34,911 nt of DNA from Priapulus caudatus (Eukaryota; Priapulida; Priapulimorpha; Priapulimorphida; Priapulidae): NCBI RefSeq assembly GCF_000485595.1, contig NW_014578990.1, forward strand, positions 12,257 to 47,167, given 5' to 3'. A program made the translations under genes and the position numbers. The notes beneath the pieces were generated by a model that was given only the letters and a program-made list of their open reading frames with translations, did not search any database and was not told the DNA's origin. Positions 1 to 10,700 of the stretch are shown piece by piece (positions within the stretch are counted from its first letter, which is position 1; every line of letters begins with the position of its first letter).

Positions 1-120
1 CAATATATCAACTTCTTTCTTCTTCTTGCTTCTAATGCAGTATGCAATATATATATTAACTTCGTTCTTCTTCTTGCTTCTAACGCAGTATAGAGTATAT
101 TAACTTCTTCACTGCTGCAC
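1..120. repeat. TTCTTCTTGCTTC minisatellite block, exact duplicate
   Basis: This pyrimidine-rich block is made of degenerate units that read TTCTTCTTGCTTCTAA, GCAGTATG, then ATATTAAC. All 120 bases recur without a mismatch at 2853-2972, where the second copy stops exactly at a single N. The repeat begins at the window edge, so its true left limit is unknown. No coding potential is seen. Confidence 0.9.
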
Positions 121-296
121 CAACACTGTCGCACCTTCACATGTACAACTGACTCAACGGCAATAAGTGATATCGGAATGGGAGAGCGAGAGTGCGCGCG
201 TGCATACATGGCGTGTATACGACGAGGGAGAGAGTGAGAGAGAGCGAAGTGAAAAAGATGGAGGGGGAGAGACAGAGTGGATGTGAGCGAGAGAGA

Positions 297-508
297 GGGT
301 GGTAGCGACCGAGGTTGGGCCAGCGAGAGAGAGGATGGTAGCGACTGAGGTGGGGCCAGCGAGAGAGAGGGTGGTAGCGACTGAGGTGGGGCCAGCGAGA
401 GAGAGGGTGGTAGCGACTGAGGTGGGGCCAGCAAGAGAGAGGGTGGTAGCGACTGAGGTGGGGCCAGCGAGAGAGAGGGTGGTAGCGACTGAGGTGGGGC
501 CAGCATGA
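297..508. repeat. 36-bp tandem repeat, six units
   Basis: GGTAGCGAC recurs at 301, 337, 373, 409, 445 and 481, giving an exact 36-bp period. Units 3-6 are nearly identical; the first two differ at a few bases. Because 36 is divisible by three, several frames on both strands stay open, and the plus strand reads a 12-residue peptide repeat (VVATEVGPARER). That openness follows from the period and is not evidence of a gene. The flanking sequence on the left is GA-rich. Confidence 0.9.
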
Positions 509-2640
509 GCGCACGAGAGGGGAGTGTGGAATACAAGAAATCCCTGCTGCACGCGGCGGAATACAAGAATAACGATTGCGGGGCGTGTGGTGCTGCTCCG
601 CTGCCTGACGAGGGGGTGCCCCCTGGTGGCATCACATTAAATCAATGGACGGCGGATGCACATTCTGCCCCTGCCTATCATTGTAACCTAGGTGACACTC
701 ATGGCGTGTGGCCGTGACTACCTTCAGTGTCTCCGTCGTCCTAGTGCCCGTTCTATTGTTAGAAAAGCGTCTGTTCTCTCCATGATGATTACCGGCGCCA
801 CCTGGTGAGAGCTGCAGTTATTTACGTAGCGCAGCATGGCGTGCGCGCTGCAGCGTAGTGTTAACTGTGTGTGTGCGCGCCCATGTCACTATTTTGTGTC
901 TGAGGATACACTTAATCAGCGTCACGGTCTCTGTGTCGTCATCCTATTGAAGGGCAACGCAGTATTAATGTTAGCAATCACCGTGTAATGTATTAAGGCA
1001 ACAGTTACTAGTTTCGTTTTGGGGAAGCTGTTGTGTAGCATATTAATTTCGAGCAGGCGGACACCTTCTTTGCCTCGATACACTTCAACCAGGAGTTTGA
1101 GTTGCCTGTTAGCTTATTACATTTTTGCCATCCAGACTAGATTATTTCATCGATGTACAGCAGTTTCGGTATACTCTAGCCAGTTAGGATTTGTGATGTA
1201 TGTAAGCTATAAATCTGGGGCATTACACCTGAAGCGGATAGTAGAAGTTATATTATCTGCAGCTGGTCTAGCTCCAAGAAACGGTATTGCTAGGGTTAGA
1301 TACTCTATACCCTAACGTCAATTTAGGTGTATTGACGTTAGTCACACAGCCTGGTCGGGTTACAGCTGGTCATGCTACAAGCGGGGAGTTATTGAGACTA
1401 GTATAGTCTATTAACTTAGCCGTACGAATAGCGCAGCAGGTGTTACTGGCGGATTTAGATATCTGGCATTTTTTCTTGTGCTCCCAAAACCTGTCTGTGA
1501 GGCGCTATCCAACACCATGGATGCAAACAATGTGCCGCTATGACCCGTAACCTTTGTCGCCGTGATTTCGTCGCTTTTACGTTTTAGCGAAGGTTGGTTT
1601 GATTTTTCAGCACACCGACTGAATCCATGCATAGAACTTGAATAAGTTGCAGCTAATCGGCATTGAATCTTCTTTATTGCCTATCCAATTTAATTTAACA
1701 AGCGCATACACTAACAGTCCTGTGGCGAAACACCCGCAAAACCTGGGCAATAGAGGAGCGCAGCTGTGTGGATGCCCCCTGACTGGCACGTACCCCAATA
1801 ATAGTTAATACAATTATTGTGTCCGTATCCGTTTCCGCTACGTTAATTTCATCAACATTTATTCGATTAGTGCTTGTGCTTGTGCAGTAATATTGTTGCC
1901 TAATGACACATGTTATCATCTTTGAGTACACTTAGTTTCAACATCAGATATGTGTTTGTATATATCTATGGTTTCAACTATCGATCAATTTGAGATATTA
2001 TATAATATAATATGATAATAAGTATATTATACTAGCTTGGGTACTCGGCGTTCCCCAGGGAAAAACATTTGGGAACTACTTGTAGAGCAAATTCTGATAC
2101 ATATATTTACCTAATTCTAAGGATAGAGTCGTAACAGAGAAGCAAAATAAGATGGGGTAAAAAATATTCTGACAAAAACGAAGTAACAAGAACAAAAGTT
2201 CGAAAGATTCTATGATTCAATGTAGTCAAAGCTTCTGGATATACAACAGCGCCAAGTTATTATGAATATGCCTCTGCGGCTGTGCAAGCCTCGTCTCACC
2301 GTTTAAATACACAACTGATGACGTCTGTCACGTGTCTCTCTTATGATTGGGACTTGCAATACATCAAAATAATACGAAATCTACGAAACTATCATTAGTA
2401 TTTCAAATTACTGCGTATTAAATATTAGGCATCTGAGGAGTTGACAATTCGACTAACAACCAGCAGCATTCAGTGAGCGCACAATATAAATCACAAAGGA
2501 AATACGCTGCCAACGACTCTCACTTATTGTACAATAATGAAACACGCTACATAGAATAAATAACTACAATAAAAAAATAAGTCAATAAACAAAATCCGTC
2601 AATATAGCACGATATCAGATTCGGGTTTCGACAGGTTCCG
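509..2640. other. No gene supported
   Basis: This stretch has only short open frames, none over about 100 codons. The plus-strand frame at 505-717 has several Cys and a repeated EYKK/EYKN motif, but I do not recognise it and it runs out of the tandem repeat. The frame at 1019-1315 is also unrecognised. From about 1900 the sequence is AT-rich. No TIR, tRNA-like fold or LTR was recognised. Confidence 0.5.
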
Positions 2641-2972
2641 ACACAGTTTCCGACTTGGTTCTTTCTTCTTCTTGCATATAATGCAGTATGCAGTATATTA
2701 ATTTCTTTCTTCTCTTAGCTTCTAATCCGGGTATAAACACAGAGTTTCCGACTTGGTTGTCCTTTTCTTGCTTCTAAAGCAGGATGCAGAGTATATCAAC
2801 GTGGTATGAAGTATATTAACTTCTTTCCTTTTCTTGCTTCTAATGCACTATGCAATATATCAACTTCTTTCTTCTTCTTGCTTCTAATGCAGTATGCAAT
2901 ATATATATTAACTTCGTTCTTCTTCTTGCTTCTAACGCAGTATAGAGTATATTAACTTCTTCACTGCTGCAC
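2641..2972. repeat. Degenerate TTCTT/GCAGTATG minisatellite
   Basis: There are about six degenerate units of roughly 45-50 bp with the cores TTCTTCTTGCTTCTAATGCA and GTATATTAACTTC. A TTTCCGACTTGGTT motif occurs twice (near 2646 and 2745). The last 120 bases match positions 1-120 exactly and end at the N at 2973. Confidence 0.8.
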
Positions 2973-2973
2973 N
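2973..2973. other. Single N, probable assembly join
   Basis: One N separates the minisatellite from an unrelated 119-bp tandem array. The exact 120-bp duplicate of window positions 1-120 ends at this base, so this is likely a contig junction and not one uncertain base call. Confidence 0.6.
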
Positions 2974-2998
2974 TCAGCAACAGTCCTCCTTCTCGATT

Positions 2999-3420
2999 TC
3001 CAGCCGATCCTCTCTCGCTCTCCGTCATCCTTCCTCTGTTTCGTTGCTGGCCCGTAGATCGATATAGTGTTTCGGCTATACTCTCTCCCATCTCATCATC
3101 GGAACTAGCTCTTTCCGTCCTTCTCTCCCTCTCTCGCTCTCCGTCATCCTTCTTCTGTTTCGTTGCTGGCCCGTAGATCGATATAGTGTTTAGGCTATAC
3201 TCTCTCCCATCTCATCATCGGAACTAGCTCTTTCCGTCCTTCTCTCCCTCTCTCGCTCTCCGTCATCCTTCCTCTGTTTCGTTGCTGGCCCGTAGATCGA
3301 TATAGTGTTTCGGCTACACTCTCTCCCATCTCATCATCGGAACTAGCTCTTTCCGTCCTCTCCCTCTCTCGCTCTTCGTCATTCTCCCTCTGATTCGTTG
3401 CTGGCCCGTATCGATATAAG
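2999..3420. repeat. 119-bp tandem repeat, about 3.5 units
   Basis: TCGCTCTCCGTCATCC recurs at 3015, 3134 and 3253 (period 119), with a diverged unit at 3369. Each unit contains GTTGCTGGCCCGTAGATCG and CATCTCATCATCGGAACTAG. The array lies just inside the putative primer-binding site of the LTR at 3480-3979, so it may be the leader of that retroelement. That link is inference. Confidence 0.85.
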
Positions 3421-3479
3421 TAACTTGCGTTGTGTCCGCAAAAGGATACCCACGTTTTGGACTGTCGACGGCACCAAAA

Positions 3480-3979
3480 TGTAACGTTGAATTAAGAGTT
3501 CATGTAGAATGATGTAGAAACAGATCCAAACTTGTGTGGTAAACTGTATAACTTTTAATACTCGCATACACAGTGTAGTCACAACTTGCACAGAGAGACA
3601 AAGACACGCGCACACGCGCGACCGCGCGTCCTCTCGCGACCAGCACCAGACCCAATCTCCCTCTCAAACTCTACTATCCCCCAAAACTCCTACAAACATC
3701 CTGCCCGCACATGTACCCGTTCTCTCCAGCTCCAACCGTTCCCCTCATTTCACAATCACCCTAGAAACTGCCTAACCTAGACTCGCTTATCCAACTTCCT
3801 GTAACATCAATGCCGCCCATCTGGTTGAGCGACACTGTCTAGCTGGACTATATGGCTAAAACAACTACCAGTCTATCTCCACTCAACTAATCCAATGAAC
3901 ATGTGTAAAACACACTTATAATATGACGTTGGGCCAACGTTAGCAATATGACGTTTAGGCTAACGTTGGCAATATGACA
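3480..3979 (-). mobile_element. Probable LTR of a retrotransposon with adjacent PBS
   Basis: Read on the minus strand, this 500-bp interval starts TGTCATATTGCCAACG and ends AACGTTACA, so it has the TG...CA ends of an LTR. Directly beyond the 3' end the minus strand reads TTTTGGTGCCGTCGACAG. This fits a primer-binding site beginning TGG, complementary to a tRNA 3' end. The first 60 bp contain two close copies of CAATATGACGTT..GG..AACGTT as seen on the plus strand. No gag, protease or reverse transcriptase frame follows. The interior gives way to the 119-bp repeat and a second LTR is not seen, so this is a relic or solo LTR. It could also be coincidental TG/CA ends. Confidence 0.42.
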
Positions 3980-4432
3980 AGGACAAGGACTTTATGCACT
4001 CTGCTGTTCTCCTTTGCTTGTAGCCATTAAGATCTGTTCCACGCTAAAAAAATGTGTTGTGATATTAGCAACTTTAATGATACACATAAACCGTCGTGGA
4101 TTTGCAATATATGCAATCACACATCAAGTTCTTACTTGTCAGATTACCAAGCACACAATCGGCTGGGTAACCTGGCTCCATTTTAAATATAATTTAAAAT
4201 CACAATATGAATCATTCAGTCAGCTACTGCGCATGCGCGAACCCTGCTTTTAGACTATTTATCATAGATAAAATTCTAGAATACTTGCTAATGTACCAAG
4301 CGGTAATATATTGGGTTGCATATGCCCAGTATGCAGAATCTGTTAAAATAACGACTTGTTGGACGAACATATAGATGTGCAAGCGAGGGCGGAAACTTCG
4401 TCCTCCTCATCCCAGCCGACAGAGAAAAAGCG
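3980..4432. other. No gene supported
   Basis: This is AT-rich unique-looking DNA with short frames only (the longest is about 80 codons, at 4014-4253). No homology is recognised. Confidence 0.4.
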
Positions 4433-4616
4433 AGTGCACGCGCGAGAGAGAGAGAGAAAGAGAGAGTGTGTGTGTGAGAGAGAGTGAGTGAGAGAGTGAG
4501 AGAGAGAGAGAAAGAGAAAGAGAGCAAGAGAAAGAGAGAGAGAGAGCGAGAGAGAGAGAGAAGGAGAGCGAGCGAGAAAGAGAGAGAGAGAGAAGGAAAG
4601 AGAGAGAGAGAGAGCG
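4433..4616. repeat. (GA)n microsatellite
   Basis: About 180 bp of GAGAGA with scattered A, C and T interruptions. It abuts family-1 copy 1 exactly where that copy loses the rest of its gene, so the truncation point lies at or in the microsatellite. Confidence 0.95.
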
Positions 4617-5773
4617 CCTCCGCGTAGCGATCTCACGTAGATCATGATTTCCAGTTCCAGCTGCAGCATAATCGACCAGAACTTGAACTGGGGACTTGTA
4701 TCAGCTCGGCTAGCACACCAGACTTCTACTGACATTGGAACCTGTCCTCATCCAACCCGTCACAGTATTGGGTGTAACCCTCCTGTCGAAGAGATACAGA
4801 ACACTAGCTGTGACCTGGTGAGCCATCGAGTGCGCGTCACATGGGCGGCTTTGATGAAGGAGTCGGCTGTTCCCGGTGTAGCAACTCCTGCCTGAACCAG
4901 GGCTTCTGTCCATCCACTGCAATCAAGAAGGTCGCCCAGAGTGTTGAATGATGCTTTTCGATGTGAATCCGGCAAACAGGACTGTTCCAAGCTGCTCCAG
5001 CCTGGTGTTGTACAGGGTTGCGATGTCTATCAGCTTGAACACTGGTGCCACAGTAGAGTCCATACGGGCTTCCTCAATGTAGGACACCAGTTCAGCCAGG
5101 GCTATGCGTGATTTACGACGTCTTGTTTGGATCCTCTTTCATCTTCGTGCCTCTGGCTTTGTTGTACAGGGAGGCTAGACACTTAACATGGTACTTGGCT
5201 CTGTGCTAAAGATCTCCTCCACTTAGTTTAGCCAACAGTGGTTTGTCCTCTAGTTTCAGGGCACATTTCCTGACACGGGCATCAAGCTCATGGTGAAGCC
5301 TCGTGCAGAGTCTCCTTACCCGCCTGTCCGTCACAAAAGAAACACTTGTAAACTGAAGGTTGTGGTTGGTCTCTATCTGACGTATGTACTTTCTTGGAGC
5401 ATCTGCACTGTGCTCACAGGAGGTTTTCCTCTTCTCGGCTCGAAACAGTTGGGTTTTTTGTATTCGAGTCTACACGAATCATGCCACCTGGCTCTGTGTG
5501 GCTCGAATGTTGCTTGAATGCCCTCACCATCATCCAGTTTGGAGATATCTATAGTCTTTGGCAGACATCCGATCTTGCTGAAGGCGAGGAGATTGTCTGC
5601 AAGAGTCTGGTACCCAGAACCACCAGTGCTACGCTTTGATTCAGCTGACAGCATAGCTTCTCAGAGGTGTCTTTCTGACATAACACACACTGGTCCCAAT
5701 GTGTCAGATATGGAAGATGTGTACCAGATGAGCCTGGCTGTTGGGGGTCCAATACCATAAAACGTTTGGCCAT
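4617..5773 (-). pseudogene. Family-1 PIN-nuclease-like protein, 5' remnant
   Basis: The start reads MAKRFMVLDPQQPGSSG on the minus strand from 5773 and matches the start of the gene in copy 2 (11007). Many single-base indels break the frame: the Cys-containing N-terminal region is split among overlapping short frames, and the segment ending near 4617 reads RADTSPQFKFWSIM in another frame. The cysteine pairs (CVLC, CFFC) match copy 2. The nuclease-like core and cysteine-rich tail are missing because the copy is truncated. It also shares copy 2's internal deletion, in which the sequence for LEQLGTVLF joins directly to GFHIEKASFNTLGDLL. Confidence 0.85.
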
Positions 5774-6509
5774 TGTCAGTCAGTCAAAATACCTTTAGTG
5801 TACAGCACCAGATGCAAACCACCACCGTGACCTGAAAGAAGAATTAGCAGAATCGCTCGCAACCATACGCCCGCGCGCATCGCTCGCATTCAGCATGTTG
5901 AATATTTCTGCCCGGTTTTTCATCGCTTGCATACAGCCATGCGCTGCATGCGCTTGCATGCGCTTGCACTAGCGTAGCTGGTACCCGCTCACACCTCTCG
6001 CCTTAGTTACTCATGATGGGGTCGAGTAAACGAGGTGGGGGCGAGTACCAGTCTAGCACCAGCGCCCCAACAATGAACAATCGCGTTCGAACGCGAATGG
6101 TAGCAGCCAATCATGTGTACAGCTGCACGCGCAACTCGAACGCGTTCCAAAATCGTGAGCGAAAACATACGCTGCCGGGCAGCGTACAGAATCGCTAGTG
6201 TGTCCTATAGTGTGTATATATGTGTCTATAGTGTCATATATGTGTGTATACTAGGCTTACGATATGCACAATGTCTGAGCTCTAGTACATATGTAGCAAG
6301 ACAGATCTGTCAGATATGATAAGCATGACAAGGAAGAAAAACGTCATTTGCGTCCCTGTTAGGCCACCATACATAATTGTGTTCAAGTCCACGTGAGGCC
6401 TATGCTTAACATGTCAATAACAAATGATACATATATCCACTAGAATGTGTTTTGCACCAACCATACTTGATATAGTTCAACTTATGGGCAAAAATGGTAA
6501 ATTGAGGCC

Positions 6510-6527
6510 GCCATTTTGTAAAATGGC
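6510..6527. repeat. Subterminal palindrome GCCATTTT-GT-AAAATGGC
   Basis: An 18-bp palindrome lies about 23 bp inside the right terminus of family-1 copy 1. The same motif with GG at its centre lies at 30011-30028 inside family-2 copy B. A shorter relative, GGCCAAAATGGCC, lies at 7381-7393 and 15577-15589. It is a possible binding site for the element-encoded protein; that function is inference. Confidence 0.6.
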
Positions 6528-6549
6528 CGCCAAAGCTACCATGGGACAA

Positions 6550-6583
6550 ATATGCGATGTCCCTATATCCAAAAATATTCCTA
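6550..6583. repeat. Right TIR of family 1
   Basis: Read inward from the right end: TAGGAATATTTTTGGATATA, then GGGACATCGCATAT. It is the inverted complement of 7338-7371 with one difference over 34 bp. The two copies face each other across about 750 bp of unrelated and simple-repeat DNA. Confidence 0.85.
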
Positions 6584-6670
6584 AGGGTATGTCCTAACTG
6601 TGTGCCAAATGCCATGCTTTTATCATCAAACCCACAATTCTGTCGAAATATATCACATATCTGCTGTACT

Positions 6671-6812
6671 ATGGCCCGTTGTCAGAAACAAAATTAGTCT
6701 TAACATTAGTCTTAACATTAACTTCCACTCGTAAACCGTTGACAGAAACATCGCAAAGTTACGAGAATGAAAAATCCTTGCAAATATCTGTGATGTTTCT
6801 GACAACGGCCCC
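6671..6812. mobile_element. Small MITE-like inverted repeat
   Basis: GGCCCGTTGTCAGAAACA at the left is mirrored by TGTTTCTGACAACGGCCC at the right (6795-6812 region). An internal copy reads CCGTTGACAGAAACATCG. The match is confined to about 17 bp at the ends and no target duplication is obvious. It may be a short non-autonomous element or simple sequence decay. Confidence 0.4.
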
Positions 6813-6821
6813 CAGGGGACG

Positions 6822-6963
6822 CGCGCGTACACGCAAACACACGCACACGCACACGCACACGCCAACGCACACTGCCACGTACGGCACACAAACACAGACA
6901 CCAACACCAGCACACACACACACACACACCACACAACCCACACACACACACAGGCGAGAGAAG

Positions 6964-7020
<57 letters not shown>

Positions 7021-7337
7021 GCGTGTGTGTGTGAGAGAGAGACGCACACACACGCAGGCACGCACGTACACACACATACAAAACACACACACGATATCTC
7101 TCTATCTATTTGTCTCTCGCTTGTTCTCTCTCTGCCCCTTTCCACAGCACAGCAATTCACGAGTTGCATGCTGCTTATTGCTGGGTTTGTCCACACCACC
7201 GGAGCTTGTACGATTAGGAGTGTACAGCACGCACCGCACGCCACAGACACGCCGAACCGCACGCACAGCACGGCACGCACGCACGCACGCACGCACGCCA
7301 CATGCAGAAACACCGACGCGCGCGCGCACACAGAAAC
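6822..7337. repeat. Compound (CA)n/(GA)n/(CGCA)n microsatellites
   Basis: Runs of ACAC, GAGAG and ACGCACGC are separated by about 120 bp of non-repetitive sequence (7120-7240). Long frames on both strands here are low-complexity (Thr-His, Arg-Glu, Cys-Val) and follow from the repeat composition. Confidence 0.85.
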
Positions 7338-7371
7338 TAGGAATATTTTTGGATATAGGGACATTGCATAT
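7338..7371. repeat. Left TIR of family 1
   Basis: It starts TAGGAATATTTTTGGATATA and continues GGGACATTGCATAT. It is inverted relative to 6550-6583, with one mismatch. The preceding bases are microsatellite, and no clear target-site duplication can be read. Confidence 0.85.
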
Positions 7372-7777
7372 TCCTCCTGGGGCCAAAATGGCCGTGATCG
7401 GGTATTACATAACACATAATCTGTAGAAGTTGTGCAACTTTTTATACTGGAGATGCATGTAAGTGATGCAATATCACTTAAAATATAATCTGGGATGCCA
7501 ATTCAAGGTCATACACCTTACATAACCGATTCATTTGGCCTATCAGGCAACAATTACGCAACATTTTTTTATTTTTATGAGTTTTGTCTGTATTTTGCAA
7601 TCTGAAAATGATCAGTTTATAACATTAAACTGCACTGCCACTGTGGAAGTGCGTTTACCCTTATATATTATCATACATTTATATTTTACCCTTACATTGT
7701 CAGTGGGTACATGTCTACATCATATTGAAATATAACAATCCGCCATGCGGACAAAGCCATCCATGATACTGCAAGAT

Positions 7778-10700
7778 CTACTCCCGAGCACACTGTCCGC
7801 CGCAGTGGCATAGTGCCGTGCACTGGAGTACAGCCTTCAAACACTTGCATTGTCCTCTGCATCCCTTCTTGCAGCCGCATCTGAGAAGTTGCCGGCATAC
7901 TTGCGTTGCCTCCGGGAGGGTTGTCCAGCAGACGTTCCAGCCAGTATCACTCTTCACCCACCCCCATTCGCTAGGGGATGGGATTTCTGCTGCAGGAACC
8001 ATCATCTGGCCCCAACAATAGCCAGCTTGGTAGGCAGTTCTCCTGATGTGCTGTCTGAGGGCTTCTGGGTGAAGAGCTGCTTACGTGCATCGTTGACATG
8101 CTCGTGGCTGCTAGTGCGATCATACAGGAGAACGACGAAACGCTCCAAGGTCTCCAGGCTGTCATCTACGATTGAGGGGTTTGGTGTAGCGCCCAAGGCA
8201 CAGAAGGTCGCAGTGACCTCATCACAGGCCTTCCACGTCTCCCATGCAGTCTTTTTGCTCCTGCCTCCAAAGCTTGACACGGTATCACACCCAGTGAAGG
8301 CATGAAATGAGGGTAATCCACGACACTTGTCAGGCCCCAATGCCTGGGCCATCTCGTGAGCTGCTAAGTACCTAAAGCTCTTCCCGGTACCGAAAGCAAC
8401 CCACAGCTCATCTATGTTGAGGCGTTCGGCTGCTGCCACAGCAAGGACTACGACATCCGTGTCAACTGTGCGGATCGACACCTTGGTGTAGCCCTGCTTC
8501 ACAGCATCTTCCACGTGGAGCAGCATCCTGGTATCTGCTTCTTCATGTGTACATGGAGCAAGACCAGCGATGTCTCTGGCCTGCGTACAGACCACATCTT
8601 TGTGGAGAGTGCTGATGACTTGTTTCTCTGTCTCTTGAGCAGCTAGTCTCGTCGCTAGGAAGGAGAACAGCTCCACCTTGTTCTCGTCGATCCGTAGGAA
8701 GGCCTGCCAGTTTCCTGGTATGGAACTAGATGGCTCGACTCGTCTCCGGATGCCTCTACCTCTCTTTGTTCGAGTGTCGGCCTTCAAACTGTCTGGCAGG
8801 TATTCATCCCAGACGACATCCACTCTGATTGCATGCTGTAGCTGAGATGTGATGTACGGCAAGAAAACCTGTGTTGCATAGTCACAGAACGTCTTCGCAC
8901 CACCAGGTGACAGTTGACTTCAACGTGAGGACTGGCTACATTCTCTTGTGGAGGGATCATATCTTCTAAGCATACCACGAGGTCAGACTTTTTGCCCAGT
9001 CTCATTTTGCCCATCTGTGACAGGGCAGGGGGACAGGCCTGGTTCTCATGAGCAAAGAAGTCGTCGAGATCTCCATCACGCATCTGGGCTGAAATGAACA
9101 ACCGGGAGAATAGGGAGCAGTCATTCTTGAGCAACGCCAGCTGAAGCTGGGTTCTTGATTTCTCTCTGACTGGAGGTCGGCTGAAGAGAGGAAGGTTGTT
9201 TCTCCTGATTGGGTCGGTGATGGGCTTCGTCTGGTTCACAAGCCGCTCATTGACATACGTGTGGTACTGCTCCTGCCCCAGCTTCTCGATCTGGTGCACA
9301 GTGTCGATGACTGCTGGGTCTGCCAGGTTCCTGCTGTCTAGTACCAGGAGATCATTGCTGTCATCACAGAATGGGTTCCCCATTTCTCTCATGACACCGG
9401 AGAGTGACTTAACATCTCGAGCAAACGCCAGCTGTGTATGCTTTGTCTGCTCATGGTGCCTGGAATCAGGCTTCTTTGTTCTCGTCTTTGCTGTGGCGCG
9501 AAACTCTGCAATCACTCTTGCCATCTCAGCACCGGACAGCATCCAGCGCTGCAATGCTGCAGGATTCTTAGTCAGGCCGACTGCTCCGCAATTGCCTTTT
9601 ACTGATGCATTGTTTTGCTCATGGGCCTGATCAATAGGAATGGCCGAGAAAGCATGCCTCGTCTTCTTGACAGTGAAGTTTCCAGCCCGAAACTCGGCAA
9701 AGACATCAGGATGCTTAGCCTTGAGTGTCACCATGTCACGCAGATGAATGGGAATCCACCTGGCATAATTTGTGTGTCCCAAGGCGAAGAACCAGGGGAC
9801 TATCTTGCTTAAGGCATCGATATAGAGCATGAAGTCGCCCTCGCGTAGCGATCTCACGTAGATCATGATTTTCAGTTCCAGCTGCATCATAATTGACCAG
9901 AACTTGAACTGGGGAATTGTATCAGCTCGGCTAGCACACCAGACTTCTACTGACATTGGAACCTGTCCCTCATCCAACCCGTCACAGTATTGGGTGTAAC
10001 CCTCCTGTCGAAGGAGATACAGAACACTAGCTGTGACCTGGTGAGCCCATCGAGTGCGCGTCACATGGGCGGCTTTGATGAAGGAGTGGCTGTTCCCGGT
10101 GTAGCAACTCCTGCCTGAACCGGGCTTCTGTCCATCCACTGCAATCAAGAAGGTCGCCCAGAGTGTTGAATGATGCCTTTTCGATGTGGAATCCGGCAAA
10201 CAGGACTGTTCCAAGCTGCTCCAGCCTGGTGTTGTACAGGGTTGCGATGTCTATCAGCTTGAACACTGGTGCCACAGTAGAGTCCATACGGGCTTCCTCA
10301 ATGTAGGACACCAGTTCAGCCAGGGCTATGCCGTGATTTACGACGTCTTGGTTTGGATCCTCATTCATCTTCGTGCCTCTGGCTTTGTTGTACAGGGAGG
10401 CTAGACACTTCACATGGTACTTGGCCTCTTGTGCTATAAGATCTCCTCCACTTAGTTTAGCCAACAGTGGTTTGTCCTCTAGTTTCAGGGCACATTTCCT
10501 GACACGGGCATCAAGCTCAAAGGTGGAAGCCTCGTGCAGAGTCTCCTTACCCGCCTGTCCGTCACAAAAGAAACACTTGTAAACTGAAGGTTGTGGTTGG
10601 TCTCTACTCTGACGTATGTACTTCCTTGGGACATCTGCACTGTGCTCACAGGAGGTTTTCCTCTTCTCGGCTCGAAACAGTTGGGTTTTGTTGTATTCGA

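Larger units (their letters stand above)
4617..6583 (-). mobile_element. Family-1 DNA transposon, copy 1 (left-truncated)
   Basis: Positions 4617 to about 6525 match 9838-11713 in the same orientation almost base for base, apart from small indels. The copy starts abruptly at the GA microsatellite. It keeps its right end, a 34-bp terminal sequence (6550-6583) that is the inverted complement of the left end of copy 2 (7338-7371, one mismatch). It carries the start of the minus-strand gene plus about 800 bp of noncoding end. Just inside the terminus lies the palindrome GCCATTTTGTAAAATGGC (6510-6527). Confidence 0.85.

Noticed and set aside
1019-1315. 98-codon plus-strand frame
   Set aside because: It has no ATG context, domain or splice evidence supporting it, and its composition is mixed with no recognisable motif.
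3536-3780. Overlapping plus-strand frames within the putative LTR
   Set aside because: They lie antisense to the LTR orientation, are short, and contain Thr/Pro/His-rich low-complexity sequence.
4288-4735. Ser/Leu-rich frames over the GA tract
   Set aside because: They are artefacts of the (GA)n microsatellite read on the minus strand.
6370-6390. GTTCAAGTCC resembling a tRNA B box
   Set aside because: No matching A box, anticodon stem or acceptor stem was found. It lies in the family-1 noncoding end and repeats at the same place in copy 2.
6653-7426. Long open frames on both strands (up to about 246 codons)
   Set aside because: They translate CA/GA/CGCA microsatellites into low-complexity Thr-His, Arg-Glu or Cys-Val runs, and overlap each other on both strands.
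9196-9630. Plus-strand frame of 144 codons inside family 1
   Set aside because: It is antisense to the conserved minus-strand protein and shows no recognisable motif of its own.
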